From the NCBI GenBank assembly GCA_029974835.1, contig JARKQN010000029.1, forward strand, positions 1 through 64,000: 64,000 nucleotides of DNA, written 5' to 3'. The stretch's first letter is position 1. The number at the start of each line of letters is the position of its first letter. Positions 19,839-29,858 of the stretch are shown in pieces. Below the pieces are notes generated by a model. It ran no database searches, was not told the DNA's origin, and saw only the letters and a list, made by a program, of their open reading frames with translations. Made by a program: the position numbers and the translations under genes. This DNA comes from Bacteroidales bacterium (lineage in GTDB: Bacteria; Bacteroidota; Bacteroidia; Bacteroidales; VadinHA17).

Positions 19839-21941
19839 ATGAAAAGGACCAGAATACTTATCTTACTGACACTCCTGGCACTATTCCATACAGGATGTGT
19901 GAAGGAGGTATATAACCTCGACAAGCTGTCGGACAGGATGAAGCTTTCTCCGGTTTTTGCTTTTCCTGCAGCAAAAGGGGATTTAACACTTTCCGACATA
20001 GTTAAACCTGATGACACTGTAAGGTTTGACAATGACAATTTTATCAGGATTGTCCTGAAAAAAGACTCTGTCTTCGACCTGAGGCTTAAAGATTTCTACA
20101 ACTTCTCCGACATAGCTTCGCTCGACAGGGGATATGTATTCGGCGAAGTTGAATTCAGTGACTTTACAGCAGGCAAAAGCATAACGCTTAACACCATCAG
20201 TCTCAATTTCACACCTGCCCTCAGGGCAACCTTCCTTTCACTCGATGACGGAAATCCGCATGACTTTCCCTCATTCCCTTCAACCAACACAGGAGAGCAC
20301 AGTTTCGGGCCTTTTGCAGGCTTTGAGAACGCCCTGCTCTCATCGGGTATGCTGAAGATAAAGGTGAAGAATAACCTTACGGCGCCCCTTAATGATATTA
20401 AGGTACATGTCTATAACAGTCCGGACCACTCAGAGGTGACTCCTGAAGTAACAATACCATCACTTCTTCCGGGTGAATCTGACAGCATCTCTGTGAACAT
20501 TGCGGGCAGGAGCATCAGAAACAACATGGTTGCTGCAATAGTTTTTACGGGTAGTCCCGGAGCCTCAAATGTAATTGTTGACATGGATCAGACGGTGGAT
20601 GTTTCGCTGCATGGGTATGATCTTGAGGCGGTATCGGGAAGACTGATTGTACCTGAACAGGTACTGGGTTCACCAAGCGGAAAAGATACAATCGACCTCG
20701 ACCCCGGAACGGATATTGAGATCGAGAGCGGAAAAATACTGACAGGATCACTCGCATTTACAGCAATCTCCGGCAGTCCGCTGAACACCACAATTAAAAT
20801 CACCTTACCCTCAACATCCCGGTCCGGTACCCCTGTTCAGGAGAATATTATCATTCCTCCCCTGCAGACGGTTAACGGATCGGTCAGCCTGAACAACACA
20901 ACAGCCGACTTCAGCACCGATTTCAATAAGCCTTATAACAGGCTGCCGGTCAACTATGAAATAAAAGTAAGTTCCGGCGGGAATATGATAAATTTCAGCA
21001 GTCTCGACGAGGTGCAGCTGAAGTTAACCATGCCCGATCCCGATATTGACTATCTTAAAGGTTATTTCGGGCAGAAAACAGAGGAGATTGAAAAGGATAC
21101 CATTTTTACGGAACTGGATGATATTCTTGAAAAAATAACCGGTAGTTTCCACATCGCAAATCCTTCCATTAAGCTGAATTATTCCAATTCATTTGGTATA
21201 CCGGTGGGGATTACCTTTGAAGCAAGAGGCAGGAGAGATGCGACTGCTGTTAACCTCGACCTGGCACCTTTTACAATTGATTATCCGGCTTTCCCTGTGA
21301 GAGATATCACCTCATCCTTTAAGATTGATAAAACGAATTCAAAGTTGGCCGATATTGTGTCGCTTCCCCCTACGGAGGTTTCATTCTCGGGTTCGGGTAA
21401 ATTAAATCCGTCAGCACCTTCCGGGACGAGGAACAATTACGTTTTCGGCAACAGCCGTTTCATTGCCTCCCTCGAAATTGAAGTGCCGCTTGAATTGTGG
21501 ATAAACAATCTGCAGTTTGCCGATACAGTCGATAATTTCCTGAAAAGTGACAGTGAAGATGATGATTCTCCTCTGAAGCCCGAAAACATGGAATTTTTCA
21601 GGCTGAAGATAACTGCCTCAAACGGCTTCCCGCTGGGTGCTTCGCTGAAAGTAATACTTTATGACTCACTCACAGCAACAAATCTGCACACAATTAATGC
21701 TCCCGATATAATTAAACCGGCGCTTGTCGATGCTTCAGGAAAGGTGACTTCGGCAGTTGAGTCGGAAACAATTATCGACTTCGACAAGGATTTCTTCTCA
21801 AAATCGTCACAGGCCGATAAGATGATATTTGTATTTACACTTGTCACCTCGGGCGGAGGCACTAAAGACGTGAAATTTTATTCCGATTACAAGTTAAACT
21901 TCAAGGCAAACCTGCTGGTTAAACCAAACGTGATATTTTAA
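19839..21941 (+). CDS. Large uncharacterised lipoprotein (700 aa)
   Basis: Signal peptide with lipobox-like FHTGC (MKRTRILILLTLLALFHTGC); rest is beta-rich with no family I can name. Confidence 0.7.
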   Translation: MKRTRILILLTLLALFHTGCVKEVYNLDKLSDRMKLSPVFAFPAAKGDLTLSDIVKPDDTVRFDNDNFIRIVLKKDSVFDLRLKDFYNFSDIASLDRGYVFGEVEFSDFTAGKSITLNTISLNFTPALRATFLSLDDGNPHDFPSFPSTNTGEHSFGPFAGFENALLSSGMLKIKVKNNLTAPLNDIKVHVYNSPDHSEVTPEVTIPSLLPGESDSISVNIAGRSIRNNMVAAIVFTGSPGASNVIVDMDQTVDVSLHGYDLEAVSGRLIVPEQVLGSPSGKDTIDLDPGTDIEIESGKILTGSLAFTAISGSPLNTTIKITLPSTSRSGTPVQENIIIPPLQTVNGSVSLNNTTADFSTDFNKPYNRLPVNYEIKVSSGGNMINFSSLDEVQLKLTMPDPDIDYLKGYFGQKTEEIEKDTIFTELDDILEKITGSFHIANPSIKLNYSNSFGIPVGITFEARGRRDATAVNLDLAPFTIDYPAFPVRDITSSFKIDKTNSKLADIVSLPPTEVSFSGSGKLNPSAPSGTRNNYVFGNSRFIASLEIEVPLELWINNLQFADTVDNFLKSDSEDDDSPLKPENMEFFRLKITASNGFPLGASLKVILYDSLTATNLHTINAPDIIKPALVDASGKVTSAVESETIIDFDKDFFSKSSQADKMIFVFTLVTSGGGTKDVKFYSDYKLNFKANLLVKPNVIF

Positions 21942-21961
21942 GATAATAAAAAACCTCTGAT

Positions 21962-23434
21962 ATGTTCAGAAAGTCAATTACCGCGCTTATTGCACTGGCG
22001 ATCTTCAGCTTATCCGTGAGAGGCCAGAACGGGCAACCGCTTTACTATATGAACCTGCCCCAGAATCACCTGTTTAACCCGGCCCTGCGGCCATCTAACA
22101 ATTTCTACCTCGGGATAGGCATAACCGGAATAAATGTCAATGTAAACAATAACTTTTTTAATCTTTCAGATGTCCTGATACCGGGGGCTTCAGATTCTTT
22201 AATAACTTTTCTTCACCCCGATTACGATATAAACAAATTTCTGGGCACGCTTAAAAAAAGTAATTTCCTTACTCCCGGATTCAATCTGCAGCTTTTCGGG
22301 CTGGGGTTTAATGCGGGCAATGATTTGTATATCTCGCTGGATATAATAGAAAGGGTTGAGGGAAATATTTCTGTTCCCGGTGACCTTCTGAAACTGGGAC
22401 TGGGGGGTAATGAAGACTTCGTTGGAAAGACGATTGATCTTAACAGTCTCAATGCCGGCCTGATATGGTACCGCGAGGCAAGCCTTGGTTTCTCAAAACT
22501 TGCAGGTGAAAAACTACGGATCGGGGCAAGGGCGGGAATACTGTTCGGCATGGCAGGGCTCAATCTGGATAACAGGAGTCTGTCTCTTACTGTCAATGAT
22601 GACTATACTCATACGTTCAATGCCAATCTGATGGCAAATCTCAGCGGCCCTGTCGAAGTCTATTTTGATGCGGATAATAATCCTGACAGTCTCTGTTTTG
22701 ACGAAGAAGTCTTAAAATCTGCATCATTCTATCTCAATACGCGGAATATGGGCTTTGGTCTTGACCTGGGTGCAGTCTACAGTATTTCCCGGAAGCTGAG
22801 TGTATCGGCTGCTGTGACCGGACTGGGATTCATAAAATGGAAGGACCGGATTACAAATATGAAGGCTGAGAGCCAGTTCACCTTCAGCGGTTTCAGTGTG
22901 GACGATGTGGTTAACGGCAGCAAAACATTTGATGAGCTTGCCGATGAGATGCTTGATTCGCTGAAAAACTCATTTGTTTATGAGGATGATGATAAACCTT
23001 TCACAACCATGCTTCATCCTTCTGTAATTCTGGGTGCTTCATATAACCTGACAGAGAAATTCGGTTTCGGTCTTCTTTCGCAGACAATTTTTGCAGGCGG
23101 CGGTATGAGAGAGTCGCTCACCCTCTCTGCAAACCTTAACCTGGGTAATTCTCTCTCTCTGACAGCGGCTTACACTGCCGCCAACCACAGGTACGATAAC
23201 CTGGGTGCCGGACTGGCATTCCGTCTGGGTATGATGCAGATATATCTTATTACCGACCAGATACCGGTTTACTGGAACAGGATAACATCGGAAGGCTCTT
23301 CCTACCCTTTACCGGCCAACTGGAACAAGCTGAATCTGCGTCTCGGGATTAACATGGTTCTGGGCAACAACGTTAAAAAGAAGAATGATAAACCGATGAT
23401 TGTAATAGACCAGCAGGATAAAATAAAAAAATGA
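21962..23434 (+). CDS. DUF5723-like predicted outer-membrane beta-barrel protein
   Basis: Signal peptide, YYMNLPQNHLFNPALRPSNNFYLGIG N-terminus, repeated amphipathic strands, DUF5723/PorV-like layout. Confidence 0.6.
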   Translation: MFRKSITALIALAIFSLSVRGQNGQPLYYMNLPQNHLFNPALRPSNNFYLGIGITGINVNVNNNFFNLSDVLIPGASDSLITFLHPDYDINKFLGTLKKSNFLTPGFNLQLFGLGFNAGNDLYISLDIIERVEGNISVPGDLLKLGLGGNEDFVGKTIDLNSLNAGLIWYREASLGFSKLAGEKLRIGARAGILFGMAGLNLDNRSLSLTVNDDYTHTFNANLMANLSGPVEVYFDADNNPDSLCFDEEVLKSASFYLNTRNMGFGLDLGAVYSISRKLSVSAAVTGLGFIKWKDRITNMKAESQFTFSGFSVDDVVNGSKTFDELADEMLDSLKNSFVYEDDDKPFTTMLHPSVILGASYNLTEKFGFGLLSQTIFAGGGMRESLTLSANLNLGNSLSLTAAYTAANHRYDNLGAGLAFRLGMMQIYLITDQIPVYWNRITSEGSSYPLPANWNKLNLRLGINMVLGNNVKKKNDKPMIVIDQQDKIKK

Positions 23435-23616
23435 TCAGGATAATTCTCATTGTAATTCTTGTACTGCTGTTGTTAAGAATGTTTGCCATGAGCAGGAAGA
23501 GTGCCGTAAGAAAGCCGGAAATCCGGTTCGACAGCAGGATGTACAAAAGAAAAGGTATTTCAGGAAGCATAGGGGAGCTGACCGGTTATGAGGAGATAAA
23601 GAAAAAGAAAGGCTGA
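23431..23616 (+). CDS. Small single-TM protein (61 aa), possibly DUF4834-like
   Basis: MIRIILIVILVLLLLRMFAMSRKS then basic tail; ATG overlaps the stop of the upstream gene (ATGA). Confidence 0.55.
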   Translation: MIRIILIVILVLLLLRMFAMSRKSAVRKPEIRFDSRMYKRKGISGSIGELTGYEEIKKKKG

Positions 23617-23618
23617 TA

Positions 23619-24371
23619 TTATTTGTTCTCTATCAGCTGTTTTGCCAGGACGTTGGCAAATACAAACTCATTAAGCAGCCTGCAGTCCGACTTGAGGATC
23701 TCGTTTTTGTTTCCCTCCCAGCATTTGACACCGTCGCTTATGAAAACTATCTTTTCGCCGATTTCCATCACCGAGTTCATGTCGTGTGTATTTACAATGG
23801 TTGTGATGCAGTATTCCTCGGTGATCTCTTTAATAAGGCTGTCGATAAGAGTAGCCGTCATCGGGTCAAGTCCCGAGTTGGGCTCATCGCACAGCAGGTA
23901 TCTGGGATTAAGGGAAATTGCGCGGGCAATAGCAACCCTCTTCTTCATGCCTCCGGATAATTCGGCCGGCGTAAGTTTTTCCGCGTTGTGAATGTTTACT
24001 CTGTCGAGGCAGAAGCTTACCCTTTGCTTTTTTTCCTTCAGGGACATGTTTGTAAACATATCGAGCGGAAATCTCACATTCTGTTCCACTGTCATGGAAT
24101 CGAACAGGGCGCTTCCCTGAAAAAGCATTCCAATCTGTTTCCTGATTTCCCTCTTTTCCCTGAAATCGAGCCTGTTAAACAGAATATCGTTAAACCAGAC
24201 TTCTCCTCCGTCGGGTTCCAGCAAGCCCACGATGGACTTCAGGAGGACTGTCTTTCCGGAACCGCTGCGTCCGATTATAAGATTGGTTTTACCGGGTTCA
24301 AAGGTAACGGAAACGTCAGAGAGTACCTCCCTGCCATTAAACGACTTATACAGGTTCTTAACGGTGATCAT
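23619..24371 (-). CDS. ABC transporter ATP-binding protein, MlaF-like
   Basis: IIGRSGSGKTVLLKSIVGLLEPDGGEVWF, LSGGMKKRVAIARAISLNPRYLLCDEPNSGLDPMTA. Coupled to the MlaE-like permease. Confidence 0.85.
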   Translation of the reverse strand: MITVKNLYKSFNGREVLSDVSVTFEPGKTNLIIGRSGSGKTVLLKSIVGLLEPDGGEVWFNDILFNRLDFREKREIRKQIGMLFQGSALFDSMTVEQNVRFPLDMFTNMSLKEKKQRVSFCLDRVNIHNAEKLTPAELSGGMKKRVAIARAISLNPRYLLCDEPNSGLDPMTATLIDSLIKEITEEYCITTIVNTHDMNSVMEIGEKIVFISDGVKCWEGNKNEILKSDCRLLNEFVFANVLAKQLIENK

Positions 24372-25111
24372 GAGAGTAAAAGCTGTGTCAGGATAACATT
24401 AAAAAGCAGGATAAAGACGCTGCTGAACACGACTGCCTTGGTTGAAGCCTGCCCCACTTCGAGTGATCCGCCCTTGACAAAATATCCCTGATAAGATGAT
24501 ATACTGGTTATGATAAACGCAAAGACAACCGTCTTAATAAGAGAGTATGTTATATAATAAGGTATAAAGGCATACTGGATGCCGTATATAAACTGCTCGG
24601 AGGTTATAACCCCAAGACGGGTTGACACAAACCATCCGCCCACAATACCTATTATAATGCTCATAAGGGTGAGAAACGGATTGAAAACAAGGGTGGCAAT
24701 CATCTTGGGCAGGATGAGGTAAGAAGCAGAATTGACCCCCATCATCTCCAGGGCGTCTATCTGCTCAGTGACCCTCATGGTCCCGATCTCTGAAGCTATA
24801 TTTGACCCTACTTTTCCGGCAAGGATGAGTGCCACGATGGTTGATGAAAACTCGAGTATAATGGAGTCGCGGCAGCCAAGGCCAATCAGATAGGCCGGGT
24901 AAATGGGATTCTCTGTATTATATGCAGTCTGAAGGGTTATGGCGGCACCCATGAAGAAGGAAATGATTGCAGTTATCCCTATGGAATTTAATCCAAGGAA
25001 TACGAATTCCTTCATGGTCTGGTGATAATACACAGATGCTTTCTCAGGTTTTGAAAAAACCTTTCCCAGCAGTATTACATAGTTACCAAGATTTGTTAGA
25101 AACCTAAACAT
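24368..25111 (-). CDS. ABC transporter permease, MlaE family
   Basis: LNSIGITAIISFFMGAAITLQTAYN, FSSTIVALILAGKVGSNIASEIGTMRVTEQIDALEMMGVNSASYLILPKM. Start refined from 25183. Confidence 0.85.
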   Translation of the reverse strand: MFRFLTNLGNYVILLGKVFSKPEKASVYYHQTMKEFVFLGLNSIGITAIISFFMGAAITLQTAYNTENPIYPAYLIGLGCRDSIILEFSSTIVALILAGKVGSNIASEIGTMRVTEQIDALEMMGVNSASYLILPKMIATLVFNPFLTLMSIIIGIVGGWFVSTRLGVITSEQFIYGIQYAFIPYYITYSLIKTVVFAFIITSISSYQGYFVKGGSLEVGQASTKAVVFSSVFILLFNVILTQLLLS

Positions 25112-25233
25112 AAAAATTCTCAGGGCTGGTAAAATTACTAATATTTGACGATTAAACCTTAAACCGGCACCGACAAACTCCACATGGATTATTTAATTTT
25201 ATATTTGCACTATTATTGATTTATTGTCCCGTA

Positions 25234-26322
25234 ATGAAGGATAACAGGTATGTAATTATAATGGCCGGCGGCATAGGAAGCCGGTTCTGGCCGTTGAGCC
25301 GGATGGAAAAGCCAAAGCAGTTTCTGGATATTCTCGGCACGGGGGAAACCCTTATACAACAGACATACAGAAGGTTCAGGAAGGCCTGTGACGAGGAGAA
25401 TATTTATGTCGTGACAAATGCCGAGCATAAAGAACTGACAATCAGTCAGCTGGGCATAAGCCCCGACAGGGTCCTTGCAGAACCTCAAAGGCGAAACACT
25501 GCTCCCTGCATAGCATACGGTGTTTTCAGAATAATGAAAGAAAACCCGCAGGCGGTAATTGCTGTGACGCCGGCCGATCATCTGATAACCAAGGAGGATG
25601 AATTCTGCAACGTGGTCAATGACGCGTTCAGGTTCTCTTCAGAAAACAATGCCCTTCTTACTCTCGGTATTACTCCGGACAGGCCCGAAACAGGTTACGG
25701 GTACATACAGGCGAATATGAAGAAGCCGGTTCATGGTTTTAAGAACCTCTATAAAGTGAAAACCTTTACCGAGAAACCTGATCTGGACCTTGCACGGGTT
25801 TTCCTGGAGAGTGGCGATTTTTACTGGAATTCCGGTATATTCTTCTGGCGTGCCGATGCGATTGTGGAGGCTTTCTCCAGGCATCTTCCCGACCTGTATC
25901 TTGCCTTCGAAGAAGGAAAGGAGTTCCTTGGTACCGACCAGGAGGCGGCTTTCATATCACGAACATACATTTCGTGCAAAAACATATCGATTGATTACGG
26001 TGTAATGGAGAAAGCCGACAATGTATATGTAATCTTTACCGATATCGGATGGTCCGATCTTGGCACATGGAGTTCGCTTTATGAAAACTCCCATGCGAAC
26101 GGTTCGGGCAACGTTGTGACCGGAGGCGAAGTATTTACATATGGTTGTGAAGGAAACATCATCAGCGTGGACAAGGGCAGGATTACTGTGTTGCAGGGAC
26201 TTAAGGATTATATTGTGGTCGATTCGGACGGGGTGTTGCTTGTGGTTAAAAAGGAAGAGGAACAAAATATCAAATATTACCTCGATGATGTAAAAAAGAG
26301 AACAGGGGAGAAGTATCTGTAA
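25234..26322 (+). CDS. manC: Mannose-1-phosphate guanylyltransferase
   Basis: VIIMAGGIGSRFWPLSRMEKPKQFLDILG, ITPADHLI, FTEKPD, YWNSGIFFW, SIDYGVMEKA, DIGWSDLGTW. Confidence 0.9.
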   Translation: MKDNRYVIIMAGGIGSRFWPLSRMEKPKQFLDILGTGETLIQQTYRRFRKACDEENIYVVTNAEHKELTISQLGISPDRVLAEPQRRNTAPCIAYGVFRIMKENPQAVIAVTPADHLITKEDEFCNVVNDAFRFSSENNALLTLGITPDRPETGYGYIQANMKKPVHGFKNLYKVKTFTEKPDLDLARVFLESGDFYWNSGIFFWRADAIVEAFSRHLPDLYLAFEEGKEFLGTDQEAAFISRTYISCKNISIDYGVMEKADNVYVIFTDIGWSDLGTWSSLYENSHANGSGNVVTGGEVFTYGCEGNIISVDKGRITVLQGLKDYIVVDSDGVLLVVKKEEEQNIKYYLDDVKKRTGEKYL

Positions 26323-26340
26323 AAGATAAATGAGCTAAAA

Positions 26341-26368
26341 AGAAAAGGGGCCTTAGAGCCCCTTTTCT
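26341..26368. terminator. Bidirectional hairpin terminator between manC and gldN
   Basis: AGAAAAGGGGC-CTTAGA-GCCCCTTTTCT, perfect 11-bp stem in a convergent intergenic region. Confidence 0.8.
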
Positions 26369-26381
26369 TATGTATTGAATT

Positions 26382-27218
26382 TTAATATTCCCAGAGGTCG
26401 TGTTCAAAGTTGAATATCTGCATCTTGATCCTTTCTGCTTCGAACATGGCATCCTTACCGGTGGCATACTCCACAATAGCCCTGTCGTCGAACACGTTGG
26501 ACTCGCCGTAGATATAGCTTCCGAATTTCCTCATCATAAAGAGGTCGTCGAAGGAGAGCCGCTGTGAATCGTTGAACTGGTTGAATACCTCTTTCTTTGC
26601 GAGCAGGTCTCTTACCTCGTCGTAGCGAACCCAGAATGTGGGATTGCGTACCGTACGCTGTGTGGCCTGGTCGAAATAGATATAAATCGGGCAGATACCG
26701 ATTATTCTTACATCAAGCTTTGAATGCTTCTTGTCGAAGAACCATTGTTCGTAAATCAGAAGCTGCTTTATGTCGGCAGGATTTGCCTGCTGCTGGTATG
26801 TTGTATCCTTGAAAATCTGTGTGTTGATATCCTGTATCTGGGTGGTTACCAGCCTGGCACCAAGTTTAGCCTCCACATCGGCATACGTGAGGCTAACCGG
26901 GGTTGTATCAACAGCCATGGTATAATCATATGCATTAAGTCTTCCGGCTTTTATTTCATCCAGCAGGATACCCATCAGGTTTTTTCTTCCGTCGGGCATA
27001 GGTCGGAGAGGATAATACAAGGGCTGGTTGATTTTCTCGCGTAAATCAATAACCCTGTATATGAATTTTGACCATACCACATCGGCCTCCCTGAGAAATG
27101 GATAATTTATTTTCGGATTATCAGGGATGGATTTCTGGTAAATGTCTTTAAATGTCTGGGCTTTAACAGACATCCCCATGATAAGGATCAATACTCCGGC
27201 AAATATCGTTCTCTTCAT
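26382..27218 (-). CDS. gldN: Type IX secretion/gliding protein GldN
   Basis: Last gene of the gldKLMN order; [77 protein letters not shown]. Confidence 0.9.
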   Translation of the reverse strand: MKRTIFAGVLILIMGMSVKAQTFKDIYQKSIPDNPKINYPFLREADVVWSKFIYRVIDLREKINQPLYYPLRPMPDGRKNLMGILLDEIKAGRLNAYDYTMAVDTTPVSLTYADVEAKLGARLVTTQIQDINTQIFKDTTYQQQANPADIKQLLIYEQWFFDKKHSKLDVRIIGICPIYIYFDQATQRTVRNPTFWVRYDEVRDLLAKKEVFNQFNDSQRLSFDDLFMMRKFGSYIYGESNVFDDRAIVEYATGKDAMFEAERIKMQIFNFEHDLWEY

Positions 27219-27236
27219 TGTCAGTAATGAATTTTA

Positions 27237-28901
27237 CTAGTTAACTGTTATAATAATGGGAGCCAGTTCCTGAACCCTTTTATCAGGTCCGACTGCTTTA
27301 ATGTTCTCGATAAATAGTTTTCTCCCTTTTGTAAGTCCTTTTATCAGTGCTTTCTGATCGGGTGTGAGGATATTGTTTTTGCTGTCTTTGCTCACGTCAA
27401 AACCTTTTTCGGTTGTTGAAAGCCTGAACTCTGTAATATTATATCTAAGGTCAAAGTCGAAACCCTCGAGTACGGCGAAGAGTGCCTGCTGCGCTTCCAG
27501 TTCACCTTTTGCCACGGAGGGGCTTCCGGTTTTTCCGGCAAACATCGCTACCGGTTTCGGAACAGCTTTCACCCTGAACTCCATTGGTGCGAATGACTGT
27601 ACTTTACCGCTGATTTCAGCCGAAACTACAATCTGAGCCATCTGGCCTACGGCCTCCGTAGCCGGAATAACCTTCCAGTCGCCCGGGAAATTCTCGCCTT
27701 TGGTATTTTTTACCTTGCCTCTTTCGATGGTTCCGTTACGCATCGTAGCCCTTATTTTGTCGGAGCCGACACCCGGAACTGAGATGTCGATCGGGTTTTC
27801 GATTCCGGCATAAACAACGTTCATGGCTGTTGGGGATATAACCACGTTGGGAGCTCCCACAGAGTAGCTTTCCTTGAAGGGATATGAAACTGTAGTCCCG
27901 TCGGGAGCTTTAAGAGTGATAAGACCGCCCCATTCCTTCTGACCCAGTGATGTTGCACGCACCCTGTAAATTCCTCTTCCCGATTCATCGACCGGCAGCG
28001 TAGTGTAGTCGCCAACCATTTCATATTTAACAGAACCGTCAGCAGCGGGGCTTGCCCTGTAAGCACCCAATGTAATGTTAGGTGCCTGTGTTGTATCAAT
28101 GGCGGTAAGGAAGACCTCAGCCTGATATTCGTTCCCCTGCATCACGTATGTAGAGCTGGGTTTTACGATAGCGAAGATTTTGTTGAATTTGAATGAACGG
28201 GCGTCGATCTGTTCATACAGGAAGTTCAGAAGGTCGGTTTCGGCATTTCTGACATCAACCTGCATTTTGGAAAGGATGGTAATAACGGCAACAAGGGGGA
28301 GTGCCTGGAAAGTCAGGTTTTCCCATCTTTCACGTTCACCGGATTTGTTCAGTCCGTCATCGGTATTGAAAATATTCTTGAGCGACTCTTCGATTGCCAT
28401 GTTTTTACCGTTCAGGACATCTTTTATCATGTCATCCCTGTATGATGCAATCAGGGCTTTCAGGTCGTTTGCCTTACCTGCCTCGTTGGAACCTATAAGG
28501 ATTTCGGAAGGAACGTTGTTTTCATCGATTTTCTTTACTTCATCGATTAATACATCTCTTCCCACAACTGCGGGTGTATCTTCACCTTCAGCGGTTTTAA
28601 TGATCTCGATTTTGAGATCCTGCAGGTAATCGAAAAGTTCGTCGGAGCGCTGTTTTACCATATAAGCTTTGTCTCTTGCCGGTCCGGCCTTGGCCGGGTT
28701 TGTTGAGGCAGCCTTGTCGAAGGCTTCGTACATCTGGCTGTTTTTGGCAGCATAGTTGGCAAGAGTACGCGACAGCCCCCTGTCGACATTTTTAAACGCT
28801 TCCACGGCTTCCTTTGATACGTTCAGAGCAAGCATAGCAGTAAGAACCAGGTACATCATCCCGATCATTTTTTGCCGCGGTGACAGCTTCTCGTGAGCCA
28901 T
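27237..28901 (-). CDS. gldM: Type IX secretion/gliding protein GldM
   Basis: MAHEKLSPRQKMIGMMYLVLTAMLALNVSKEAVEAF, characteristic GldM N-terminus. Confidence 0.95.
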   Translation of the reverse strand: MAHEKLSPRQKMIGMMYLVLTAMLALNVSKEAVEAFKNVDRGLSRTLANYAAKNSQMYEAFDKAASTNPAKAGPARDKAYMVKQRSDELFDYLQDLKIEIIKTAEGEDTPAVVGRDVLIDEVKKIDENNVPSEILIGSNEAGKANDLKALIASYRDDMIKDVLNGKNMAIEESLKNIFNTDDGLNKSGERERWENLTFQALPLVAVITILSKMQVDVRNAETDLLNFLYEQIDARSFKFNKIFAIVKPSSTYVMQGNEYQAEVFLTAIDTTQAPNITLGAYRASPAADGSVKYEMVGDYTTLPVDESGRGIYRVRATSLGQKEWGGLITLKAPDGTTVSYPFKESYSVGAPNVVISPTAMNVVYAGIENPIDISVPGVGSDKIRATMRNGTIERGKVKNTKGENFPGDWKVIPATEAVGQMAQIVVSAEISGKVQSFAPMEFRVKAVPKPVAMFAGKTGSPSVAKGELEAQQALFAVLEGFDFDLRYNITEFRLSTTEKGFDVSKDSKNNILTPDQKALIKGLTKGRKLFIENIKAVGPDKRVQELAPIIITVN

Positions 28902-28942
28902 TTTTCAGATAGTTTAGTTAGTTAATGAAAATGATTCAACGC

Positions 28943-29827
28943 TTATTTCACGTTCATGGCAGCCAGCATGTTACCGTAAACGCTGTTAAGGGCTGTCAGG
29001 TTTTCGTTCAGTTTTGTTATCTGTTCCCGGTATTTTTTAGTGTCATCTGCCGAATCGGTCAGGTTTTTGACCAATCCCTGGAGTCCCTTATAGAGAGAGT
29101 CAGACTCTTTAACATGGTCATTTGCACCTTTAAGCTGCATTTCATACACTGTGTTGAGAGCTGAAAGGTTTTTATTGAGCGATTCAAGCTGCTGCTGGTA
29201 TGATTTGCCTCCCATCTCAATAACAGAGAGTGAGTCAGCTATGTTTTTATAGTTCGATCCGGTTTCATTGATAATATTTGCAGTGGCCTTGTACGATTCG
29301 GCCAGTTTGCCGAGGGAATCATCTGCAACCTTTATTGTTTCCATGTACTTTGATGAGGCTGCCGACACATCGACCATTGCGTTCATATTGGCGGTTGCTT
29401 CCCCGATTTTCTTAAGGCCAACGCCAAGCTTCTGAAACAGGTCAGGCGTGATCTCAGCCTTCTCGAGCATTTCATCAAATTTTGCAAGGGCTGCAGATCC
29501 TGCACCGCCTCCGGCTGCGACTCCCATCTTCTGGAAATAGGGATCATGATGTTTGCCTCCTGCGGGGAGTTCAGCTCCCTCTTCGGGGATTCCTGCCAGT
29601 TCGGGATAGACAAGCGACCAGTCTATTTCCTCATGAAGGGGCTCAAATGCCGAGAAGAAGAAGATAATTGATTCTGTGCAGAGACCTATTGTAAGCATGG
29701 TTCCTGCAAATGGCCAGTGCTGGATTTTGAATAGAGCACCGATAATAACAACGGAAGCACCTAAACCATAAAGTTTTGCGATGAAATTCTTCCATCCACT
29801 GCTTTGTACTAATTCTGCTAGGCTCAT
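28943..29827 (-). CDS. gldL: Type IX secretion/gliding motor protein GldL
   Basis: Two N-terminal TM segments (FIAKLYGLGASVVIIGALFKIQHWPFAGTMLTIGLCTESIIFFFSAFEPLHEEIDW) and a coiled-coil C-terminus. Confidence 0.95.
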   Translation of the reverse strand: MSLAELVQSSGWKNFIAKLYGLGASVVIIGALFKIQHWPFAGTMLTIGLCTESIIFFFSAFEPLHEEIDWSLVYPELAGIPEEGAELPAGGKHHDPYFQKMGVAAGGGAGSAALAKFDEMLEKAEITPDLFQKLGVGLKKIGEATANMNAMVDVSAASSKYMETIKVADDSLGKLAESYKATANIINETGSNYKNIADSLSVIEMGGKSYQQQLESLNKNLSALNTVYEMQLKGANDHVKESDSLYKGLQGLVKNLTDSADDTKKYREQITKLNENLTALNSVYGNMLAAMNVK

Positions 29828-29858
29828 ATACCTGATTTTTAGGGTTATTTTATTCTTT

